Shown here in pieces: positions 48,526 through 53,842 of a stretch of 56,448 nt of DNA (within the stretch, counting starts at the first letter, position 1; each line of letters opens with the position of its first letter). The stretch comes from a virus. The position numbers and the translations under genes were made by a program. The stretch lies in IMG/VR virus record IMGVR_UViG_3300046777_001585, positions 1-56,448 of that record. One strand, given 5' to 3'. A model generated the notes under the pieces. The model was given only the letters and a program-made list of their open reading frames with translations, was not told the origin of the DNA and made no database searches.

Positions 48526-48827
48526 AAATGGCTAACGTGATTATTGATGGTATTGAGTATGCGCCGGTTGTTCGTGCTGCGGGCACGCGCGCGGTTGTCG
48601 TTGTGGATCGCGGTTGGATCTTTGCAGGCGATGTGACGCGCGAAGGTAATAGAATCTTTCTGGACAACGCGGTGTGGGTTTTCAGGTGGGAGTCGATTGG
48701 CTTTGACGGTGTGATCGCAAATCCAAAAGACGACAACGTAACTCTTCGGAAGATGAAGAACCGGGTCGAGATTCCGGCTCAGTCTGAAATTTTCTCAGTG
48801 CCCGTGTCGGACGACTGGGGAGTGTGA
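48522..48827 (+). CDS. Small beta-rich conserved phage protein
   Basis: The 101-residue product starts MKMANVIIDGIEYAPVVRAA and contains RAVVVVDRGWIFAGDVTREG and IFLDNAVWVFRWESIGFDGV. Similar proteins (VxxRGWIFxGDV...NA.xxxRW) are common in phage accessory regions, often described as DUF6948-like; I am not certain of that number. Function is unknown. It is coupled to ThyX upstream and overlaps the Gly-Tyr gene by one base. Confidence 0.65.
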   Translation: MKMANVIIDGIEYAPVVRAAGTRAVVVVDRGWIFAGDVTREGNRIFLDNAVWVFRWESIGFDGVIANPKDDNVTLRKMKNRVEIPAQSEIFSVPVSDDWGV

Positions 48828-49093
48828 TGAACTTCCTTCCGGCAGGGAACGGCTCCAACTCCGGCTCCAACTCCGGCTACGGCGATGGCTACGGCTCCGG
48901 ATACGGCGATGGCTACGGCTACGGCTACGGCTACGGCTACGGCTCCTGCTCCGGCTACGGCTACGGCTCCTGCGATGGCTACGGCGATGGCTACGGCGAT
49001 GGCCACGGCTCCGGATACGGCGATGGCTACGATTCCGGCTCCGGATACGGATACGGCTACGGAACGCCGGAGATTTTGAGGAGAAGAGAATGA
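48827..49093 (+). CDS. Gly-Tyr-rich repeat protein 1
   Basis: This 88-residue product starts MNFLPAGNGSNSGSNSGYGD, then consists almost wholly of GYGDGYGSGYG-type units and ends GYGTPEILRRRE. The Tyr/Gly/Ser/Asp periodicity makes it intrinsically disordered and aromatic-rich, a composition known to drive phase separation or adhesive behaviour in other proteins. That is an analogy only. A paralogue follows immediately with the same start (MNFLPAG) and the same end. GGGGAG supports translation. Confidence 0.65.
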   Translation: MNFLPAGNGSNSGSNSGYGDGYGSGYGDGYGYGYGYGYGSCSGYGYGSCDGYGDGYGDGHGSGYGDGYDSGSGYGYGYGTPEILRRRE

Positions 49094-49323
49094 GGCCTGA
49101 AGAAAGCGTGATGAACTTCCTACCGGCAGGAAAAGGCTCCGGTGACGGCTCCGGCCACGGCTACGGCTTCGGCTTCGGTGATGGCTATGGCTACGGTGAC
49201 AGCTACGGCTCCGGCCACGGCTACGGCTTCGTCTACGGCGACGGCTATGGATACGGCGATGGCGATGGCTACGGCTACGGCTCCGGATACGGAACGCCGG
49301 AGATTTTGAGGAGGAGAGAATGA
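49090..49323 (+). CDS. Gly-Tyr-rich repeat protein 2
   Basis: Starting at ATG 49090 (ATGA overlap) the protein has 77 residues; ATG 49111 gives MNFLPAGKGSGDGSGHGYGF, exactly parallel to the first copy. It ends with the same GYGTPEILRRRE. The 36 bases 49288-49323 match 49058-49093 with one mismatch, and both sets of start codons agree, so the pair arose by tandem duplication. Composition is as for copy 1, with more Phe and His. Confidence 0.65.
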   Translation: MRPEESVMNFLPAGKGSGDGSGHGYGFGFGDGYGYGDSYGSGHGYGFVYGDGYGYGDGDGYGYGSGYGTPEILRRRE

Positions 49324-49421
49324 CCCAAGACGATATTGTCCGCATGGCACAGGAGGCTGGCTATGGCCTGTCACTGGCCGAGCTGCACGGACCAGCGCTG
49401 GAACTGTGTCAGCAGAATTAA
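49320..49421 (+). CDS. 33-aa protein, possible remnant
   Basis: ATG 49320 overlaps the previous stop. The product MTQDDIVRMAQEAGYGLSLA then ELHGPALELC resembles the N-terminus of a common phage protein (MTxDDIIRMAREAG...) that normally continues into a FAxLVAAxEREACAK region. That second region is present in the next gene. The short gene may therefore be a broken or split copy. Confidence 0.45.
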   Translation: MTQDDIVRMAQEAGYGLSLAELHGPALELCQQN

Positions 49422-49447
49422 ATTTTTATTGAAGGTGGCAGAAAAAT

Positions 49448-49639
49448 ATGAACGAACGACTACATGACCTGTACAAACAGGCTTTTGGATATTTCCCCTC
49501 GCCCATCGGCGAACCTGAATTAGAAAAGTTCGCCGAGCTTGTCGCCGCTGGTGAACGCGAAGCGTGTGCGAAGATTGCCGAGACAGCGATCTACCGGCAC
49601 GACATTGCCGACGCTATACGTGCGAGAAATGACCAATGA
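49448..49639 (+). CDS. Small conserved phage protein
   Basis: The 63-residue product contains LEKFAELVAAGEREACAKIA and a short helical tail (DIADAIRARND). The FA.LVAA.ERE.CAK....AIRAR pattern recurs in many phage accessory proteins of unknown function. Its stop overlaps the next ATG (ATGA). It starts 26 bases after the possible remnant gene. Confidence 0.7.
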   Translation: MNERLHDLYKQAFGYFPSPIGEPELEKFAELVAAGEREACAKIAETAIYRHDIADAIRARNDQ

Positions 49640-49938
49640 ACAAAATGTCACCGCAAGCTGAACTCACTCTCTGGGTCGGTGCGACACGGTACTACATGGG
49701 GCGCATGACTTATGCTGTGTCCGACTTTTGCAATCTTTTGATTGGCTCGTGGAATGAACTCGGCGAAAACACCAAGGCCATCATCCAGCGCGATGTTGAG
49801 GAAGAGGTTGTGCGGGACGATGAGTCTCGCAAACGGGGAGATTCTTTTCATCCGTTGGGTCACGACTGTGACCGGAAGTCTTGGGAACACGTGATAAAAC
49901 TGTGGACTAAAGTAACCAACGAAGGAGAACAGACATGA
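49636..49938 (+). CDS. Conserved phage accessory protein
   Basis: This 100-residue protein contains ATRYYMGRMTYAVSDFCNLL and KAIIQRDVEEEVVRDDESRK, a pattern (RYyxGRMTYAVsxFC..L) I have met in several phages as a hypothetical protein. A helical fold is likely, with one Cys and one His-rich segment (HPLGHDCDRKSWEH). It is coupled on both sides by ATGA overlaps. Function is unknown. Confidence 0.7.
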   Translation: MNKMSPQAELTLWVGATRYYMGRMTYAVSDFCNLLIGSWNELGENTKAIIQRDVEEEVVRDDESRKRGDSFHPLGHDCDRKSWEHVIKLWTKVTNEGEQT

Positions 49939-50354
49939 TCGCATTGACCCCTTTTCAGAAGGACGTGAAGTACTTTTTTGACACCATCTACCGTCCGATG
50001 CTGGCCAGGGTGACAGGAGGCACCGCCGCGCAGGGGTATCGCTTTCCGACCCGAAAGGAGGCCGACGCCGAAGCACGCGAATGTGCGCGCCTGCACGCAG
50101 GCCTGCTGCCCCGGAACGCGGTGTTCAAAGTAGTGGACAGCGCCGAGACTGACCCGTGGCGCGAGTGGCGCGGAAACCCGAACTCGCCGAACCCCAACGA
50201 TCGCAAGAAGGCGGCGGTGCACACTTTCGTAGTCCGCGCGACAACGAACGAGGTCTACGATCATCGCAATCGCTACTTCATCCCAGAGCCCTGGGCCACG
50301 CAGCTGGGGTTCACCAACGCCCGCTTCGCGGCCAACCTGTCTCCAGACTGGTAA
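49935..50354 (+). CDS. Hypothetical accessory protein
   Basis: This 139-residue protein begins MIALTPFQKDVKYFFDTIYR and includes RKEADAEARECARLHAGLLP and YFIPEPWATQLGFTNARFAA. It is basic and mixed alpha/beta. No known motif could be identified. It overlaps the preceding gene by 4 bases and has base composition like the bulk of the phage. Confidence 0.6.
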   Translation: MIALTPFQKDVKYFFDTIYRPMLARVTGGTAAQGYRFPTRKEADAEARECARLHAGLLPRNAVFKVVDSAETDPWREWRGNPNSPNPNDRKKAAVHTFVVRATTNEVYDHRNRYFIPEPWATQLGFTNARFAANLSPDW

Positions 50355-50356
50355 AG

Positions 50357-50656
50357 ATGTCGGTGAACGAAAAAATTAAAGAACTATACCTTCTAAGCCA
50401 TATTGAAAGCCGCCGCGCTTCTCGAACTGGAGAAGATGAAGATGGATACTTTGGCAAAATGTTTGATCTTGAGACATTTTTTAACTTAATCAAACAAGAA
50501 ATATACGATGAAATAAAAGAAGAGCTAATTCCAGATGAGTTAGTTGACATAGAACCCGATAGCTTCAGTAGGCAATACCTTAAAGGCTGTAATGGCGGTA
50601 TTACTGATGCATTATATATTGTCAAGAATTTTGGAGTAGATATTGATGAACTATGA
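50357..50656 (+). CDS. AT-rich hypothetical protein
   Basis: From ATG 50357 the 99-residue product starts MSVNEKIKELYLLSHIESRR and contains ETFFNLIKQEIYDEIKEELI and NGGITDALYIVKNFGVDIDE. It is acidic and helical. Its DNA is distinctly AT-richer than its neighbours, with codons such as ata and tta rare elsewhere, which suggests acquisition from a different source. The frame is open farther upstream without a ribosome site. No family is recognised. Confidence 0.6.
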   Translation: MSVNEKIKELYLLSHIESRRASRTGEDEDGYFGKMFDLETFFNLIKQEIYDEIKEELIPDELVDIEPDSFSRQYLKGCNGGITDALYIVKNFGVDIDEL

Positions 50657-50733
50657 TGATCTTTTGTCGAAGTGCCAAGGTTTTCTATCTCCAATCCTAG
50701 GGTGCGCAAGCAGGCTTCTGTCAGACTGGTGAC

Positions 50734-51009
50734 ATGACGACCTTCATGGCCATCTGCCGGACCTTGAACATCAACCCCTACGCCGTCGACGACGACGGCG
50801 GAAAGGCGTTGGTGCGGTTCGGCCACGACGGCGGACGGGTGACCGGGGCCACGATCTACCGCGGCCCAGACGGGAAACTTTTCTGCATGTCGAAGCGGCA
50901 GCCTGAAGTGGTCGAGGGCCACGGACCGTGGACCATGGCCCGCGAACAACGGTTCTTCAAACTCAAGACAGGCTCTTTGTGGGAGTGTGCGCACGATGAT
51001 GAAGCTTGA
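50734..51009 (+). CDS. Small accessory protein carrying a palindromic element
   Basis: The 91-residue product starts MTTFMAICRTLNINPYAVDD and holds beta-type sequence ALVRFGHDGGRVTGATIYRG. Residues in GHGPWTMAREQ are encoded by the CCATGG-family element at 50916-50941, apparently an in-frame insertion near the C-terminus. The gap 50657-50733 before it holds no recognisable element. Confidence 0.55.
   Translation: MTTFMAICRTLNINPYAVDDDGGKALVRFGHDGGRVTGATIYRGPDGKLFCMSKRQPEVVEGHGPWTMAREQRFFKLKTGSLWECAHDDEA
50916..50941. repeat. CCATGG/CCACGG element, copy in coding sequence
   Basis: GGGCCACGGACCGTGGACCA followed by TGGCCC; it contains CCACGG-A-CCGTGG and is related to the elements at 43933 and 52185. 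Confidence 0.7.
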
Positions 51010-51256
51010 CGGTTTGGATGAGGCACTCGTAGGCGAGTGCCAGACCTGGGACGGCGGCTCACGGGTCGAGCGACTGGTGTACAGCGGAGAGGCCATCCTG
51101 GACATCCTGATGGAGAGGGACGGGATGTCTGAGGAGGACGCTTGGGAATGGGTGGACTTCAACATCGAGCAGGCGTGGGTCGGACTCTCGACTCCGATCA
51201 TCGTCTGGGAAATCTCCTGGGAGGACCTGGATGAGCAGGAGCCTGACGATGGATGA
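50996..51256 (+). CDS. Conserved phage accessory protein
   Basis: From ATG 50996 the 86-residue product includes KLDGLDEALVGECQTWDGGS, YSGEAILDILMERDGMSEED and WEWVDFNIEQAWVGLSTPII. This is a common small phage protein form (LDGLDEAxxG...VYS...IL..RDGM...EA.E...FNI..AWVG..TPI). No function is established to my knowledge. It overlaps both neighbours. Confidence 0.75.
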   Translation: MMKLDGLDEALVGECQTWDGGSRVERLVYSGEAILDILMERDGMSEEDAWEWVDFNIEQAWVGLSTPIIVWEISWEDLDEQEPDDG

Positions 51257-51398
51257 GTCGCGGCGGGAGCGGCGGCGAGCCCAGAAGCAGGCCGAGAGAG
51301 AACGACGGGCTCAGGAGGGACTCGTCCGGGTCGAGTTCTGGGTGGACAGGGAACACCTGGCCGCAGTGAGGGCGTTCATCGAAAGCCTGAAAGACTGA
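51249..51398 (+). CDS. 49-aa Arg-rich protein, possible DNA-binding
   Basis: ATG 51249 overlaps the preceding gene by 8 bases. The sequence has an Arg/Gln/Glu-rich helix (SRRERRRAQKQAERERRAQE), then GLVRVEFWVDREHLAAVRAF and IESLKD. The VRVEFWV strand plus helix looks like half of a ribbon-helix-helix fold, so weak DNA-binding is conceivable. Otherwise unknown. Confidence 0.55.
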   Translation: MDESRRERRRAQKQAERERRAQEGLVRVEFWVDREHLAAVRAFIESLKD

Positions 51399-51421
51399 TC
51401 GAATGATACAAGGGAGGACGG

Positions 51422-51955
51422 ATGTTCAAAGCGGAAAAAAGAAAGTGCGACGGGTGCACGCGCTGTTGCGAAGGCTGGCTGCACGCCACGATCACCGGGC
51501 CCACTGGTGAGGCATATCCGATGTACCCTGGCAGGAAGTGCCAGTTCCACAGAAAGGGCAGCTGCAGCATCTATGATAGGAGGCCTGCCGACCCGTGCCG
51601 GGGCTACACCTGCGCCTGGCTGACTGAGGAAATCATCCCGGAGTGGATGAAACCCTCCGAGTCGAACGTTATCTTGACGTGGCACAAGGTGAAGGAGATC
51701 GACCAGATGTACCTGGAGGTGGTCGAGTGCGGGACGCCCCTGACAGCCGAGGTGCTCAACTGGTTAATCCACCTGTACCTGCGCAACAAGGTGAACGTCG
51801 TCTACCGCCTGAGCGGCGGCACAAATCACATCGGCACAAGGGAGTTCATGCAGTGGGCAGAGCGCGTGAGGGTGACCCTTCCGATCTTCCCGTTTTGGAA
51901 GCACGAAGAGCCCGCGGCTCCGGCTCCAGTTCCAGCAGAAGGAGCACAGGCATGA
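51422..51955 (+). CDS. YkgJ-like CxxCxxCC cluster-binding protein
   Basis: The 177-residue protein has CDGCTRCCEGWL near residues 9-20, then GRKCQFHRKGSCSIYDRRPA and DPCRGYTCAWL. This is the Cys-rich layout of the YkgJ/CxxCxxCC family, predicted to bind zinc or an iron-sulphur cluster. The C-terminal half is mixed alpha/beta and Pro-rich at the end. Phage members have no assigned role. GGGAGGA lies before the ATG. Confidence 0.8.
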   Translation: MFKAEKRKCDGCTRCCEGWLHATITGPTGEAYPMYPGRKCQFHRKGSCSIYDRRPADPCRGYTCAWLTEEIIPEWMKPSESNVILTWHKVKEIDQMYLEVVECGTPLTAEVLNWLIHLYLRNKVNVVYRLSGGTNHIGTREFMQWAERVRVTLPIFPFWKHEEPAAPAPVPAEGAQA

Positions 51956-52170
51956 AGACCTTTGTAGTGGCACTGAGCAAGGTCATCAGGGTCAGGGTGA
52001 CGGCAGGGACCTCGTCAGAGGCTCTCAGAGACGCTCTGGGCGCGGATGACAGGGGAGAACACCTTGTGCAGTGGGTAGACATGTCGGCGCTTGGAGAGGT
52101 CCTGGGGGAGGAAAGCAGGAAGTTGACAGCGGAGGATTGGGGGATGGAGGTGCCGAGGGGGAGGGATTGA
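51952..52170 (+). CDS. Small accessory protein
   Basis: ATG 51952 overlaps the previous stop (ATGA) and gives 72 residues: MKTFVVALSKVIRVRVTAGT, SSEALRDALGADDRGEHLVQ and WVDMSALGEVLGEES. A beta-strand, helix, strand order is likely. It is the last gene before the AT-rich region. Function is unknown. Confidence 0.65.
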   Translation: MKTFVVALSKVIRVRVTAGTSSEALRDALGADDRGEHLVQWVDMSALGEVLGEESRKLTAEDWGMEVPRGRD

Positions 52171-52184
52171 GGGACAAGGGGGAT

Positions 52185-52210
52185 GGACCATGGGCCACGG
52201 ACCACGGGCC
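52185..52210. repeat. CCATGG/CCACGG element
   Basis: GGACCATGGGCCACGGACCA followed by CGGGCC, intergenic, 26 bp like the copy at 50916-50941. Confidence 0.7.
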
Positions 52211-52228
52211 TGGGAGGGCAAAACGCGA

Positions 52229-52460
52229 CTTTCATATAGAGGCTTCCCAAAAAACGAAAAAAAAATAATTTTTTTTTGAAATTAGGCGTAAACCGTGTAA
52301 AGGCGTAATAGTAGAGTGATATCAGGGACTTAGTACATCACAGGGAGAAAAACAGGGGAAGTTAGGCGTAATTGTGGCAAATTATATAGGGGGTACCGCG
52401 CGAAACTTTTTTTTTTCGTTTTTTTTTTTTCGTTTTTCAGAAAGCCTCGTATATGGAAAG
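52229..52460. repeat. Long imperfect inverted repeat around iterons
   Basis: The left arm CTTTCATATAGAGGCTT... with an A-tract (52229-52265) aligns to the complement of the right arm (52422-52460) as CTTTCCATATACGAGGCTTT..., both running into AAAAACGAAAAAAAA. The arms differ by a few single-base insertions and substitutions. The three AGGCGTAA copies lie between the arms. Confidence 0.7.
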
Positions 52461-52482
52461 GCTGCAAGTGGGAGGTGTGGAC

Positions 52483-53205
52483 ATGTCGAAGAAACCCCTG
52501 GTGCCGGCGGTGCCAAAAAGGAAGGCGAGGGGAAGTGGAAAGCTCGAGGCTCGCCTCGCTGCTCCGGTCAAGCGGGAGGGACTCCGCCCGTTGACCGCTA
52601 AGGAGCAGAAGTTTGTCTATGAGCTGGTGTCGGCGGACGGCGAGATCTCGATGACCGAGGCTGCCATCCGGGCAGGGTACTCCCAGATATCGGCCCGGCA
52701 GACCTCGCAGGACCTGACCAACCCTGCGAAATACCCTCAGGTTGTTGCGGCAATTCAGGACTACCGCGCGGAACTAAACGCTAAATATGGCACGACTTTT
52801 GAAAAGCACCTTCGGGATCTAAAGCGCATCCGAGATGCAGCGCTAGATGCTGGAGCCTTCGGCGCAGCAGTGCAGGCGGAGTACCGGCGCGGCCAAGCCC
52901 TGGGCACGATCTATGTGGATCGAAAGGAGGTCAGGATCGGCACCATCGACAGCATGTCGAAAGACGAGGTCGCGCAGAAGCTTCGCGAGATCAAAGCCAT
53001 GTTCGTGGGCGCGTCGCGCGACATCGTGGACGTGGACCCAGTGGTCCTGGAGCAATCCGTCGAGCGGGAGGCGTCGGCTGAACCGGAGTTTGACGAGGAG
53101 GAGGTACTACGTGAAAGAGGCCCAGCTATACCAGAGACTGAAGATGAACCTGGAGGGGTGCCAGATGACGAGACTGGAGAGTCGGGCGAGCCTTGGGACA
53201 CCTGA
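52483..53205 (+). CDS. terS: Terminase small subunit
   Basis: From ATG 52483 (GGAGGTG upstream; ATG 52453 is a less likely alternative) the 240-residue protein has a basic N-terminus, then PLTAKEQKFVYELVSADGEI, SMTEAAIRAGYSQISARQTS, a helix-turn-helix typical of small terminases. A helical oligomerisation region (FEKHLRDLKRIRDAALDAGA) and an acidic C-terminal tail follow. Small terminases recognise the packaging site and hand DNA to the large subunit; no large subunit is in the window. The last 95 bases overlap the nuclease gene in another frame. Confidence 0.8.
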   Translation: MSKKPLVPAVPKRKARGSGKLEARLAAPVKREGLRPLTAKEQKFVYELVSADGEISMTEAAIRAGYSQISARQTSQDLTNPAKYPQVVAAIQDYRAELNAKYGTTFEKHLRDLKRIRDAALDAGAFGAAVQAEYRRGQALGTIYVDRKEVRIGTIDSMSKDEVAQKLREIKAMFVGASRDIVDVDPVVLEQSVEREASAEPEFDEEEVLRERGPAIPETEDEPGGVPDDETGESGEPWDT

Positions 53206-53509
53206 TATTCTGGTCGCTTGGCGCGAGGGCATTTTTTCGACCATCGAGACCAAGGTGGTAAAGTCTGGCCTGAAGGTGGCCCTGAGCGCGCATCAGGTCA
53301 GTTGGCACATGCGGACGGCGGAGGTGGGTTGCCCAGCACACCTCATCGTAGCCGCCCTGGAGGCCGCCAAGCGCCCCGCAACGCTCAAGGTGTACCGTGC
53401 AGGGCAGGCACGTGAATTGGCGCTCCACGGGCTCCGTGTGGAGCCCGCGGCAGCCTTCCCCTTATCGCACGTGCCTTGGCACGTGCTCAGGGACTGCCTG
53501 CTGTCGTGA
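53111..53509 (+). CDS. VRR-NUC-type PD-(D/E)XK nuclease
   Basis: From GTG 53111, with AGGAGG upstream inside the terminase gene, the 132-residue product has the VRR-NUC core: Glu23 (LESRAS), GTPD (29-32), ETK with Glu46 and Lys48, and Gln62 in AHQVSW. Family members cut branched DNA or act as structure-specific nucleases; phage versions may resolve recombination or replication junctions. It overlaps the terminase gene by 95 bases, so it is likely translationally linked to it, and converges with the minus-strand genes (23-bp overlap). Confidence 0.8.
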   Translation: MKEAQLYQRLKMNLEGCQMTRLESRASLGTPDILVAWREGIFSTIETKVVKSGLKVALSAHQVSWHMRTAEVGCPAHLIVAALEAAKRPATLKVYRAGQARELALHGLRVEPAAAFPLSHVPWHVLRDCLLS

Positions 53510-53741
53510 TCGTGCTGGGGAGGGACACCTCGACCTCGTCGTGGATCATCAGGATGCGGTCCCTGACCGCCCCGAAAACCTGCAGAGGAGAATCCAGCAC
53601 GATAGTGTGCTGGACCTTCCCGCCGTGTTTGACCCTGGATGACTCGATCTTCCCTTTGAACGGGAACCGGTCGAGATAGCGCCCCTCGGCTCGCCATCCT
53701 GTGTGATCCCAGCCATTCGATCCATTGTGTAAGTCGATCAT
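53487..53741 (-). CDS. Small conserved phage protein
   Basis: This 84-residue protein starts MIDLHNGSNGWDHTGWRAEG and has RFPFKGKIESSRVKHGGKVQ, then HTIVLDSPLQVFGAVRDRIL. The SRVKxGG.V.HTVxLD.P..VFG.VRDR pattern is one I know from phage accessory regions; function is unknown. Its ATG overlaps the stop of a 33-aa gene (TGATG), and its 3' end converges on the VRR-NUC gene. Confidence 0.7.
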   Translation of the reverse strand: MIDLHNGSNGWDHTGWRAEGRYLDRFPFKGKIESSRVKHGGKVQHTIVLDSPLQVFGAVRDRILMIHDEVEVSLPSTITTAGSP

Positions 53742-53842
53742 CAGTTATCCCTCCGCAGTGCCGCGAGTATCAGGAAAAAGGCGAGCTTGCCGATGATGGC
53801 CAGAACGCCAGGGGACGCTGGCGGCTTGATGTTCAGTCTCAC
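53741..53842 (-). CDS. 33-aa membrane peptide
   Basis: GTG at 53842, with AAGGGGG ahead, opens MRLNIKPPASPGVLAIIGKL followed by AFFLILAALRRDN. Residues 12-28 form one membrane helix, flanked by basic residues on the inside. It lies between the methyltransferase pair and the previous gene, overlapping both by a few bases, so it belongs to the same operon. Function is unknown. Confidence 0.6.
   Translation of the reverse strand: MRLNIKPPASPGVLAIIGKLAFFLILAALRRDN

Larger units (their letters stand above)
52171..52482. other. Gene-free AT-rich block before the terminase
   Basis: This 312-bp stretch has no gene. It holds a CCATGG-family element (52185-52210), poly-A and poly-T tracts, three iteron-like AGGCGTAA copies (52284-52291, 52301-52308, 52364-52371) and an imperfect inverted repeat (52229-52265 against 52422-52460). 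A possible -10 box TATATA lies at 52383-52388. It is a candidate origin, packaging-recognition or regulatory site; the sequence alone does not decide. Confidence 0.7.

Noticed and set aside
48827-49323. CRISPR-like array
   Set aside because: The repeats are short in-frame GGCTAC/GGCGAT codons with no constant repeat-spacer structure.
48779-49345. Minus-strand frames of Ala/Val/Ser-Arg repeats over the Gly-Tyr genes
   Set aside because: The plus-strand genes are supported by ATGA coupling and conserved ends; the minus frames merely reflect the repeat.
50653-50733. 15-codon frame after the AT-rich gene
   Set aside because: Too short, no supporting signals and no hydrophobic or conserved pattern.
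52374-52601. Open frame through the poly-T tract (FFFSFFFFRF...)
   Set aside because: It arises from homopolymer DNA and runs into the terminase gene in the wrong frame; no ribosome site.
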